From positions 1 to 59,340 of the forward strand of contig JACKBA010000041.1 of NCBI GenBank assembly GCA_020634815.1: 59,340 nucleotides of DNA. Direction: 5' to 3'. The stretch comes from Caldilineaceae bacterium (lineage in GTDB: Bacteria; Chloroflexota; Anaerolineae; Caldilineales; Caldilineaceae). A program made the translations under genes and the position numbers. Below, one piece after another: positions 15,860 to 23,423 of this stretch; position 1 is the first letter of the stretch; every line of letters starts with the position of its first letter. The notes beneath the pieces were generated by a model, which was not told the DNA's origin, ran no database searches, and saw only the letters and a program-made list of their open reading frames with translations.

Positions 15860-16636
15860 CTAGATGCGCTGGCACGCCTGCATCGCCAGTTGTACCAGCC
15901 CCTCACGCACGCCCCAGCGTTTGCTCCACGATCGTGAATCCCAGAACTCGCCGCTGAGATCGTCGCCGGCATAGAGAACCTGCGCCAGTTCGACGCCGCG
16001 GAAGCGCGCCACGGCAAAGAGCGCGGCCGCCTCCATCTCCACACAGCCACATCCCTGGTTGCGGCGCAGGGCTACCTTGCCGCGCGTCTCGCGGTAGATG
16101 GCGTCGGTCGTCCACGTCTTGGTGCGCTCGTAGGGAACGCCGGCATCGTCCAGCGCCGCGCAGAGTGCGGCCAGCGCGGCCGGCGTGGGTTCGACCTCGG
16201 CGGCGGGCGGCAGGTAGTGGTAGGAGGTGCCTTCGTCGCGCACGGCCGCCACCGGCACGATCAGGTTGCCGACGGCGTGCGCCGCATCCAGCGTACCGGC
16301 GCCGCCGCACGCCACGAATTTGGATGCACCGAGGGCGATGACTTCCTCTAGAAAGCCGGCGGCCAGCGGCGCACCGATGCCGGGATGAAAGAGCGCCACG
16401 GGCGGGTCGCTGCCTTCGACCCGGTAGATAGGATGGCGGCCAATCTCGCTGCGCAACTCGGCGATCTCAACGAGCAAGCCGCCCGCCAGCATGTGACTGA
16501 TGACGTCGTTGAAAAAGGTAATGACGCAGCGCTTGGGCATGCCCGGCAGGCGTGCAATGAGCTTGCTCGGCTCCAGCATGGCGGCGCGTTCGACGTCATA
16601 GTCGAGAATCGGGAAATCCTGGCGCGTGGTGGTCAA
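15860..16636 (-). CDS. Nucleoside phosphorylase (PNP/uridine phosphorylase family)
   Basis: 258 residues, the family's normal length. Phosphate- and ribose-binding motifs are visible: a Gly-rich HPGIGAPLAAGFLEEVIALG strand-helix, the core CGGAGTLDAA, GTSYHYLPP, and the diagnostic CGCVEMEAAALFAVARFRGV with E-M-E for the ribose 2' and 3' hydroxyls. DDLSGEFWDSR near the C-terminus aligns with the base-binding flap. The enzyme cleaves nucleosides with phosphate to base and ribose-1-phosphate in the cytoplasm. Convergent with the thymidine-kinase-like gene, 30 bp apart. Upstream lies a long inverted repeat. Confidence 0.9.
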   Translation of the reverse strand: MTTTRQDFPILDYDVERAAMLEPSKLIARLPGMPKRCVITFFNDVISHMLAGGLLVEIAELRSEIGRHPIYRVEGSDPPVALFHPGIGAPLAAGFLEEVIALGASKFVACGGAGTLDAAHAVGNLIVPVAAVRDEGTSYHYLPPAAEVEPTPAALAALCAALDDAGVPYERTKTWTTDAIYRETRGKVALRRNQGCGCVEMEAAALFAVARFRGVELAQVLYAGDDLSGEFWDSRSWSKRWGVREGLVQLAMQACQRI

Positions 16637-16676
16637 TTGTCAGTACCCCTACAGGAATATTTCGTCGGACATTTGA

Positions 16677-16808
16677 TTTGACGCAGAGGCGCAAAGGCGC
16701 AGAGATGTGCAGAGGGGGGAGATAGGGAGATAGTGGGCAGCCTATCGGCCCTCTCCACTCTCTTTCTTCTCTCCGCGAACCTCTGCATCTCCGCGCCTCT
16801 GCGTCAAA
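16677..16808. repeat. CGCAGAG-family long inverted repeat
   Basis: TTTGACGCAGAGGCGC (16677-16692) and its exact reverse complement GCGCCTCTGCGTCAAA (16793-16808) bound a 100-bp middle that itself contains AAGGCGCAGAGATG, GGGAGATAGGGAGATAG and CGCGAACCTCTGCATC. A relative is at 23070 and a degenerate one near 10812. Confidence 0.85.
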
Positions 16809-16827
16809 AAACGCGTCATCGAGCATC

Positions 16828-17616
16828 TCAGATCGTGATCTCGCCGACCATAAAGGTCACGGCGCGGCCAGAGAGGATCACGCGGTCGCCGCGCACTTCG
16901 CACAGGACATCGCCGCCGCGCGCCGATGCCTGGTACGCTGCAAGCCGCTGCTTGCCGAGCCGGCCCGCCCAGTACGGAGCGAGCTCGCAGTGCGCTGAGC
17001 CGGTTACCGGATCCTCCGGGATGCCGTAGCGCGGCGCAAAGAAGCGGCTGACAAAGTCGATACCTGAGCCGGGGGCGCCGGGCGCGGTCACGCAGACGCC
17101 GCGCAAGGCGAGCGTGCTCAGCTTCGCCATGTCGGGTTCCATCGTGCGCACGATGGCCTCGTCGTTGAAGATCACCACGTAGTCGCCGGCAGCAAGAACC
17201 TCGACGGGAGGCGCGCCCAGCGCATCGAGCAGCGCGGCCGGTGCGGCGCAGGGCACGGGCGGCTGGGCCGGAAAATCCATCACCAGCATGCCGTCCTTGC
17301 GCTCGACCACGAGCCGGCCGCTGCGCGTCATGAACTCGATGGCCGGCCCGGCATAGCCCAGCTCCTCGAAGATCACGTGCGCGGTTGCCAGCGTGGCATG
17401 GCCGCAGAGGTCGACCTCTGCCACGGGTGTGAACCAGCGCAGATGAAAGCTCGGCCCATCCGGCACAAAGAAGGCGGTCTCGGAGAGGTTGTTCTCCATG
17501 GCGATAGCCTGGAGCGTCGCGTCGGGCAGCCAGGACTCCAGCGGGCAGACGGCGGCGGGATTGCCTTCAAAGACGCGCCGCGCAAAGGCATCGACCTGGT
17601 ATTGCTTGCGTTTCAT
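16828..17616 (-). CDS. PhzF-family isomerase/epimerase
   Basis: 262 residues. The catalytic Glu is E46 in NNLSETAF, and the other family hallmarks are present: VDAFARRVFEGNPAAVC at the start, LRWFTPVAEVDLCGHATLA in the first half, and GIDFVSRFFAPRYGIPEDPVTGSAHC with the second acidic/His cluster in the second half. The family folds as two diaminopimelate-epimerase-like lobes; PhzF itself isomerises a phenazine precursor, but most members have no known substrate. It is on the same strand as the GNAT gene upstream (63 bp gap) and could be cotranscribed with it. No phenazine genes are nearby. Confidence 0.9.
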   Translation of the reverse strand: MKRKQYQVDAFARRVFEGNPAAVCPLESWLPDATLQAIAMENNLSETAFFVPDGPSFHLRWFTPVAEVDLCGHATLATAHVIFEELGYAGPAIEFMTRSGRLVVERKDGMLVMDFPAQPPVPCAAPAALLDALGAPPVEVLAAGDYVVIFNDEAIVRTMEPDMAKLSTLALRGVCVTAPGAPGSGIDFVSRFFAPRYGIPEDPVTGSAHCELAPYWAGRLGKQRLAAYQASARGGDVLCEVRGDRVILSGRAVTFMVGEITI

Positions 17617-17679
17617 GATCTTCTCCGTGGCAAGAGCCGCTACCGGCGGCTCGGTAATGAAGTTATGAACGATTGCGCC

Positions 17680-18207
17680 TCACAACATCTTGCTCATGCG
17701 AACGAGCGGCACGGGCGCACCGCCGCGGTCGTCCGTCAGCCGCTCGCCGGGGATGTAGCCGCAGGCGCGGTAGAGCGGCTCGCCGGCCAGCGTGGCCATC
17801 AGCTCGGCGCATGTGAAGCCTTCTGCGCGTGCCGCCTCCTCGCACAGGGTGAGGATGAGCCGGCCGACGCCGCGCCGCGCAAAGTGCGGATGGGTGTACA
17901 TGGCGCGCACGCGGGCGGCATCCTGCGCCGGGTCGAGCAGGGCCGGGCTGCGCCCTGGCGTCTGGTCGCTGCCGTAGAGCGTGGCGCGCCGGCTCCACCC
18001 GCCACAGCCGGCCAGCTCGCCGTCGACCTCCACGACGAAGTAGGTGCCGTCGTCGATGAGCTGTGTGTCCAGCCCCATGATGGCGCGGCTCGATGCGATC
18101 TGGCTATCGTCCAGAAAGGGCCTTTGCAGTTCGCCGATCGCGGCGTCCATGAGCGTGCGCAGGGCGTCGAGATCGGCGCGGCGGGCGAGGCGGTGGGTGA
18201 GCGACAT
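17680..18207 (-). CDS. GNAT-family N-acetyltransferase
   Basis: 175 residues if started at the ATG at 18207 (MSLTHRLARRADLDALRTLM), which matches the usual GNAT N-terminus; a frame extension to 18267 is Pro-rich and unlikely. Motif A is visible as VRAMYTHPHFARRGVGRLIL, containing the R/Q-x-x-G-x-G acetyl-CoA loop (RRGVGR), and motif B as EGFTCAELMATLAGEPLYRACGY. The enzyme transfers acetyl from acetyl-CoA to an amine; the acceptor is unknown. Ribosome binding site is weak (CGGAG about 14 nt away). Downstream is PhzF. The 173-bp spacer upstream contains GCAATTGTCAATTGC, a near-perfect short palindrome, and TCAACGGTCAACGG. Confidence 0.88.
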   Translation of the reverse strand: MSLTHRLARRADLDALRTLMDAAIGELQRPFLDDSQIASSRAIMGLDTQLIDDGTYFVVEVDGELAGCGGWSRRATLYGSDQTPGRSPALLDPAQDAARVRAMYTHPHFARRGVGRLILTLCEEAARAEGFTCAELMATLAGEPLYRACGYIPGERLTDDRGGAPVPLVRMSKML

Positions 18208-18380
18208 CAGGAATTGTGCACTCCGTGGCGGTGAAAGAAACGGGCGGGCAGGCAGAGGAATTGTCAACGGTCAACGGGCAATTGTCAATTGCCGGCGGAG
18301 TGCCGGCGGCTGTGCCAAGGCCGGTCTGGGGATAAAGGCGTTGTTGCCCCGATTTTGTTGCGGAGCGAAAGCCGCGCGGC

Positions 18381-19073
18381 CTACGTGTCCAGCCGGCCGC
18401 TGGGCAGGCGCACCGTATGCGCGGCGAGGCGGTGCTTGACGCGACCGGCGATGTAGATCGCCAGCACTGCGCCGGCCAGGATGAGGACGCCGATCCAGTA
18501 GTCGGTTCGGGGGGTCCACGCCACGGCGCGGCCGAGCCAGTTGTCCGGATCGTGGAAGGAGGCGATGAGGCCGAAGTGGTGGTCATGCAGGAAGTCGTAG
18601 AGGAGATAGAGGCCGATGGCGACGAGCGCCACGCGCACGACATTCATGACGATGCCCAGCACATAGCTGAGCTTGGACTGTACGCCCTGGAAGACAATGG
18701 CCTGGCGGCGGATGATGTCGGAGAGGATGCCGGCGTTGTCGCTGATCTCGCTAAAGCCTCGCACGCTTCTGGCGAGAGGGGCGTTGGGATGAGCCGCGCG
18801 TTGAGTATGGCGCCTTTCGATGCCCAGGACGAGCGCCTGGCTGTTGCTGGGCTCGATGGCAGGGCGCCAGCACGCGTCCTGCTCACCGACGGGTTTCCTT
18901 GTCACGGAATGGATAAAGAACGCCGGTATCTGGCGTTCCTCGTCCGGTATCGGTCGTTCATCGTCCGTCATCGGCCGTTCCTCGTCCGTCATCGGTCGTT
19001 CATCGTCGGTCGTCGGTCGACGGTCGTTCATCGTCGGTCGACGGTCGTTCATCGTCGGTCGTCGGCCGTTCAT
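18381..19073 (-). CDS. Small membrane protein with repeat-encoded N-terminus
   Basis: The open frame has 230 codons. The C-terminal ~130 residues look like the true protein: an amphipathic helix (SDIIRRQAIVFQGVQSKL), a hydrophobic segment VMNVVRVALVAIGLYLLYDF, an aromatic/His stretch, and a second hydrophobic segment WIGVLILAGAVLAIYIAG, then a basic tail. The first ~50 residues are MNDRRPT- and DDERPM-type heptads translated from a tandem DNA repeat, so the real start may lie downstream of it and I cannot fix it. No family recognised. It sits downstream of the sulfotransferase on the same strand, with the repeat region between. Confidence 0.6.
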   Translation of the reverse strand: MNGRRPTMNDRRPTMNDRRPTTDDERPMTDEERPMTDDERPIPDEERQIPAFFIHSVTRKPVGEQDACWRPAIEPSNSQALVLGIERRHTQRAAHPNAPLARSVRGFSEISDNAGILSDIIRRQAIVFQGVQSKLSYVLGIVMNVVRVALVAIGLYLLYDFLHDHHFGLIASFHDPDNWLGRAVAWTPRTDYWIGVLILAGAVLAIYIAGRVKHRLAAHTVRLPSGRLDT

Positions 19074-19165
19074 CGTCGGTCGTCAGTCGTTCATCGACGG
19101 TCGACGGTCGTTCATCGTCGGACGACGGTCGTTCATCGTCGGTCGTCGGTCGTTCATCGTCCAGT
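18940..19165. repeat. ATGAACGACCG tandem low-complexity repeat
   Basis: On the minus strand, units such as GATGAACGACCGTCGACCG and GATGAACGGCCGACGACC recur about ten times with 18-25 bp spacing and scattered changes; on the plus strand they read GGTCGTTCATCGTC. Both strands stay open across it because the unit avoids stop codons. Confidence 0.85.
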
Positions 19166-19244
19166 GTCAGGCGCATAATACAGAGGCGGCGTTCCAGACT
19201 GCCGGTCAGTTACCATGTAGGCGTTTACGCCGCGCCATCCTCAC

Positions 19245-20579
19245 TCAATTCGAGTTCTCCCACACCAGGATCGCATCGGCGACATCGATTCCGCTCAGTA
19301 CGCCGGCCAATTTATCATAGGGCGGCGCGGCAACGCGCACGGGCACCCATGCCTCCCATGGCGACGCACACAGGTCGTCCCAATCCCACGTCTGCCAGGC
19401 AAAGAGATCCCACGTCTTGCCCATACCGGCGCGGTATACCGTGATGAAGCCCAGTCCGTGTTCGGCCAGCGCGGCATCGATGAAATCCGCATCTTGCGGA
19501 CGGAGGTCGCGCATGAAGGTTTTCTCGCGGCTGCGATGGAAGTGTTCGAACAAGTTTCGCCGCAGCGTATCGTCGCCGGCACCTTCCAGCGGGATGAACG
19601 CACCCTCCGCGCTCAGCCAGAAGCAGATCGGACCGCCCGCCTGGTTGATGTAGTGGATGCCGGACGGACAGCGGACGATCAGCCCCACGGCTTGCTGCTC
19701 GAACAGTTTGACGAGGGGCGGGCGCGTTGTGGGTGGATCAGAAGATGAGAGGATGACTGGATGAGGGGATGAGGGGGTGTGAGAGTTGGCTGGTCGGGGT
19801 GGGGGCAGCGGGCGACTGGGCGCGGTGGCATAGAGGCGCTCGTCCTCGGCGTAGCCGTACACGGCGGCCAGCGGTGCGCAGATGCGCCAGGCCGCGCGCA
19901 ATTCCTCCTGCGACGCCGGCACGGTCGACTCGTCGAGATGCGAGTGACGCACCTCCTTGTGCCGATTCTCCAGCAGCGCGCCGATGGCCGCCGCGTCAAA
20001 GCCCTCCAGCCCGAGGAAGTGGTAGAGGTCGCGCATCTGCGCCAGGCTCACATCCTCCAGCCGGATCATCGTGCAGACCGCCGGATTGTCGATTGTCTCG
20101 AACTGGTAGGCGATCATGGCGTACTGGCGCACCCAGCGCCGTGCCAGTTCCTCGGCCAGCGCCACGTCGGAGAACGCCACCGGCGCGTCCGTGCGGAAGT
20201 GGGCGAGCATGGAGCGCACGGTCGCCACCGGGTGGCGCACCAGCGCAACCAGGCGCAGCCGTTCCGCGCCGGCGTAGCGGTAGAGCATGAGACCCAGCCC
20301 GCGCATCCAGTTGAGCGTGTCGCCATAGATCCAGGGCAGCGCAAGGCGCTTGTCCATGCGCCGCCGCACGCCGGGAAACTCGGCGAGTTCGGTGCGCAGG
20401 AAGCCCTCGCGGCCGGCGGCGAAGCGCTGCTCCATCAAGTCGGTTACCTCGCTGATCTCCTCGTGGCCCGGCTGGTGCCACACCTCGGCATTGCGCGCCA
20501 GGCGCAGCGCGTGGTGATAGAAACGCGTCCCGCAAAAGCCGGATGAGAGGAAGTAGAAGTTGATCGGGCCATCGTTCAT
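19245..20579 (-). CDS. Sulfotransferase-like protein
   Basis: 444 residues. The N-terminal ~235 residues show a PAPS-dependent sulfotransferase fold: the 5'-phosphosulfate loop is SSGFCGTRFY (12-21) and the 3'-phosphate motif lies in LVALVRHPVATVRSM. Such enzymes transfer sulfate to carbohydrates or other hydroxyls. A Pro/Ser-rich stretch (about 255-290; SRPLPPPRPANS and onward) is encoded by an invading CTCATCC-type repeat and links to a C-terminal ~150-residue domain that I do not recognise (rich in Trp and acidic residues, with TWDLFAWQTWDWDDL). The variant 5' loop lacks the usual Lys, so a degenerate or non-standard activity is possible. It is upstream of the small membrane protein. Confidence 0.7.
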   Translation of the reverse strand: MNDGPINFYFLSSGFCGTRFYHHALRLARNAEVWHQPGHEEISEVTDLMEQRFAAGREGFLRTELAEFPGVRRRMDKRLALPWIYGDTLNWMRGLGLMLYRYAGAERLRLVALVRHPVATVRSMLAHFRTDAPVAFSDVALAEELARRWVRQYAMIAYQFETIDNPAVCTMIRLEDVSLAQMRDLYHFLGLEGFDAAAIGALLENRHKEVRHSHLDESTVPASQEELRAAWRICAPLAAVYGYAEDERLYATAPSRPLPPPRPANSHTPSSPHPVILSSSDPPTTRPPLVKLFEQQAVGLIVRCPSGIHYINQAGGPICFWLSAEGAFIPLEGAGDDTLRRNLFEHFHRSREKTFMRDLRPQDADFIDAALAEHGLGFITVYRAGMGKTWDLFAWQTWDWDDLCASPWEAWVPVRVAAPPYDKLAGVLSGIDVADAILVWENSN

Positions 20580-20824
20580 AGGGCGTGCCGCTCCCGGCGT
20601 TCAGGCGATGGACGTGCTGTTTCCGGTGAAGATGTGCTTCGAGCGATCAGCGTTGTGCTGTGGACGGCTTGCGAACGGTAGCGCAGCGTGGCAGGGTCCG
20701 TCTAGAGTTTCAGCCGCCGCTCGATTTCAGCCAGCACGTCAGCGAGCGACTGCACAGCCGAGGCCGAGACGCCCTGGGCATCGTGCTGGTGGGCAGGATG
20801 CGATGTCAAATGAGGATGTATCGG

Positions 20825-21136
20825 TCACACCGCGAGTGCAGCCAGTAGTAGTTCTTTCTCGGATGCCACAGCCTGCCAGAAGGCAAAATCGACGTAGGCC
20901 TCATGGTCGGCCGGCGAAGCGCTCTCGGGCAGTCCCTGTGTATCTAGTTCGGTCCAGGAGCAGCCAAAGCGTCGTTCAAAGTCGGCAATCCGTTGCCGAG
21001 CCTCGGCAAGCTCTAGCTGCAACTGCCGGACCCTGGCCTGGTTCGCCTCAAAGAGTCCCGCCCGCAACAGAGCGTCGCGTTCCTCCGCAGACAGTGCGGC
21101 CAGGGCGGCGGGTACATCAATCACAGTCTGCGTCAT
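20825..21136 (-). CDS. Small coiled-coil protein, 103 aa
   Basis: MTQTVIDVPAALAALSAEER begins an all-helical chain: a short helical hairpin, a coiled coil (ARVRQLQLELAEARQRIADF), then a conserved-looking second half with FGCSWTEL, DHEAYVDFAFWQAV and a Leu-rich tail. I recognise the general type (small helical proteins of cyanobacteria and Chloroflexota, sometimes next to toxin-like genes) but not a function. After the TGA the same phase stays open to a TAG at 20702, encoding a plausible helix (AVQSLADVLAEIERRL); a TTG at 20809 could start it. This may be a second tiny gene or a former C-terminal extension. Bases 20580-20701 show nothing else. Confidence 0.65.
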   Translation of the reverse strand: MTQTVIDVPAALAALSAEERDALLRAGLFEANQARVRQLQLELAEARQRIADFERRFGCSWTELDTQGLPESASPADHEAYVDFAFWQAVASEKELLLAALAV

Positions 21137-21291
21137 AGATCACTCAGGTCACACAAGAACGAACGGGCCGGTCATGCCATCAAGCTCCCCAGAATCGCAG
21201 CCAGAGTATACCATGCAGGGTGATGGGCATCGAACCACATCTTGCGCACCCAGGTACACACTGGGAGACTGGCGGGATCGAGGATAGCCAC

Positions 21292-21358
21292 AGCGTGCGT
21301 CGCACTGGTCTGCATACGGTTCCACACGAAGGGTCGTTTGACCAGTGCGACGCACGCT
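21292..21358. repeat. Perfect 19-bp inverted repeat in a divergent spacer
   Basis: AGCGTGCGTCGCACTGGTC (21292-21310) is exactly reverse-complemented at 21340-21358 with a 29-bp loop, followed by CCTTTT. It lies in the 445-bp gap 21137-21581 between the divergent small coiled-coil gene and the kinase gene. The rest of the gap holds no gene; a minus-strand TATACT at 21205-21210 may serve the coiled-coil gene. Confidence 0.9.
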
Positions 21359-21581
21359 CCTTTTCACGCAGCGGGTGAGTCGCCGGCTCACGACTTTCCC
21401 GGCGGCCCTGCGCGGCCGGGTGTGCACTTCGCACCAGCGGCGCTCCCAAACGTTGTGCATTTCTCCCATCATCATCGTGCGCTACGTGTGCGATAGTACG
21501 TGTTTGATCTCGCCGTGCACAGTTCGCGGACCTTCGCCGCGGAGCGCAGCCCGTCTGCGGCTATCGTTGCCGTGAGGAGAG

Positions 21582-22496
21582 ATGATGATTGCACCAGAAG
21601 GGTCAGGTCAGAGTGCAGCGCCGCTGCCCGAGCAGGTTGGGGCGTACCGTGTGGATTCGCTGATCGGCGAGGGCGCCGCCGCCATCGTCTATCGGGCGCA
21701 TCCGACGGCGGCCGCGGCGGGCGACACGCCGCAAACCGTCGCGCTCAAGGTGCTCAAGCCGGAGGCCATGACGCAGCCGCAGGTGCTGGCCTGCTTCCAG
21801 TTCGAGGCGCGCGTGCTCTCCCGGCTCGACCATCGCGGCATTCTGCGCGTCTACGACGCCGGGGTGGACGACGACCGTATGTATACGGCCATGGAGTTGC
21901 TCGACGGGGTCAGCCTCGACAATGTGCTCATTGCCAACAAGCGCCTGACGCCGGCCCAGTCCGTCGACATCGCCCGCCAGGTGGCCGACGCGCTCGACTA
22001 TCTGCATCGCAGCGGCTATGTCCATCGCGACGTCAAGCCGGCCAATCTGATGCTGACGCCGCAAGGGCGCGTCGCGCTCTTCGACTTTGGCACCGTGGTG
22101 CGCATCCAGGATGGCGCACCCTATGAGGCAGGGCTGTACGGCACGCCGGCCTTTCTGGCGCCGGAGCAGACCGTCGCCGGCGGTAAGGTCGACGGCCGCG
22201 CCGATCTCTATGCCGCCGGGATTATGCTCTACCTGATGGTGGCGGGACGAAAGCCATTCTACGGATCGCGCAGCGAGGTGCTCACCGCCCATGTCAATGC
22301 GACACCGCCGCGTCCATCACAATTTGCGCGCATCTCGCCGGCGCTGGAGGCCGTGATCCTCAAGTCGATTGCCAAAAGCCCGGATGACCGCTATCAGAGC
22401 GGCGCGGAGATGGCGCTGGCGCTGGCAACGCTGCCCTCGCCGGTGCCGCCGTCCCTGGGCGAGCGGCTGCGCGGCTGGCTTCGTCGCGGGGCGTAG
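21582..22496 (+). CDS. Serine/threonine protein kinase (Hanks type)
   Basis: 304 residues with GAGGAGAG before tandem ATGs (21582 and 21585). All kinase landmarks are present: Gly loop LIGEGAAAIVY, ATP lysine K56 in VALKVL, alphaC Glu in FEARVL, catalytic HRDVKPANLM (D150), DFG (168-170) and APEQ (193-196). The activation loop is short and contains a GLYGTPAF segment with one Thr. There is no membrane helix, PASTA or other sensory domain, so this is a soluble stand-alone kinase. It is convergent, 19 bp apart, with a cNMP-binding protein gene. Possible targets include the STAS protein at 9943, without direct support. Confidence 0.95.
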   Translation: MMIAPEGSGQSAAPLPEQVGAYRVDSLIGEGAAAIVYRAHPTAAAAGDTPQTVALKVLKPEAMTQPQVLACFQFEARVLSRLDHRGILRVYDAGVDDDRMYTAMELLDGVSLDNVLIANKRLTPAQSVDIARQVADALDYLHRSGYVHRDVKPANLMLTPQGRVALFDFGTVVRIQDGAPYEAGLYGTPAFLAPEQTVAGGKVDGRADLYAAGIMLYLMVAGRKPFYGSRSEVLTAHVNATPPRPSQFARISPALEAVILKSIAKSPDDRYQSGAEMALALATLPSPVPPSLGERLRGWLRRGA

Positions 22497-22515
22497 GCAG
22501 CTGCGCACGCGCCGG

Positions 22516-22866
22516 TCATTTCTGCCAGTCGCGCAGCCGGCGCGCCATCACTTCCAGCATGTGCAGGGCAAACATGGGCGTCTCGTGGACGAGAAATAGG
22601 AAGCGGCGCTCGTCTACTGGCGCCAGCACGCAATCGGTCTTGGCCACGGTGTCGGCGCTACGCGGCGCGGCGTCGATCAGGGACATTTCGCCGAAAATGT
22701 CGCCGGGGTGAAGGGTGCGGATGTAGCTGCCGCCCGCCAGCACGTCGACCTCGCCTTCGATCACGACATACATGTAGTCGCCGGGGTCGCCTTGCCGGAA
22801 AATTGTTGCGCCGGCTGCAAAGCGCTCGAAACTATCGGTGTTCTTGAAGAGGGTACGCGGGTTCAT
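22516..22866 (-). CDS. Stand-alone cyclic nucleotide-binding domain protein
   Basis: 116 residues, essentially one cNMP-binding (CAP_ED) barrel. The phosphate-binding cassette is intact: PGDIFGEMSLIDAAPRSADT with the ribose-binding Glu (GE) and the phosphate-binding Arg (PRSA). There is no DNA-binding helix-turn-helix, so it is not a CRP-type activator; it would act as a cyclic-nucleotide-sensing partner in the cytoplasm. A related domain ends the transporter fusion at 30001 (FGEMALLDAEPRSASA), and a cyclase lies at 33360. Convergent with the Ser/Thr kinase, which suggests a possible regulatory link. Confidence 0.9.
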   Translation of the reverse strand: MNPRTLFKNTDSFERFAAGATIFRQGDPGDYMYVVIEGEVDVLAGGSYIRTLHPGDIFGEMSLIDAAPRSADTVAKTDCVLAPVDERRFLFLVHETPMFALHMLEVMARRLRDWQK

Positions 22867-23423
22867 GCTCTGGCTTCTTTCTCCGGTTGCTCACGTTGCG
22901 CCGATCGACTGTCGAATGGATGCTCCCTGTTCATCATGCAAGTGACGATCTTTTCACCCAAGTCAATCATCTTGTCAACTCTGCGGATCCTCAGGAGTCT
23001 CGCGAGGTCTGCGCCGGCGTGCGTCATATGGTGCCATCCCCCTGAGAGGCCGTCTGGCAATTACCGGACTTAACGCAGAGGCGCAAAGGTTCGCAGAGGG
23101 AACACGACAACGAAGCAGGGCTTTTCTCTGCGTTTTTCTCTGCGTTTTTCTCTGCGCCTCTGCATCTCTGCGTCAAGATTGCGAATTTTCAAACAGACTC
23201 TGAAACGAGCGCGTCAAGAATGAAAGCCAACTGTCAGCCCGTTGCGCGCCTACTCTCTTGACAATGGAGATGTGATGTCGTAACTTTAGCCATCCTTTTG
23301 AGAACCCTGTTTGAGGGCTGGATTGCCCGCGGCCACATTTCTAGCCGGACCGGCTTGCTCTGCCGGCCCCGATTGACACGACCACAAGCGTTGGGCACAT
23401 TTGCCCGGAAAGAGAACAGCACC
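22867..23423. repeat. 557-bp spacer containing a CGCAGAG-family inverted repeat (23070-23175)
   Basis: TTAACGCAGAGGCGC at 23070-23084 pairs with GCGCCTCTGC (23154-23163) and ATCTCTGCGTCAA; between them TTTTTCTCTGCG is repeated in tandem. It is the same family as 16677-16808. An in-frame TTG at 23298 precedes the big ORF, but no ribosome binding site supports it. No other gene seen. Confidence 0.75.

Noticed and set aside
18940..19165. CRISPR array
   Set aside because: Units are short, adjacent and degenerate, with no unique spacers of even length and no cas genes.
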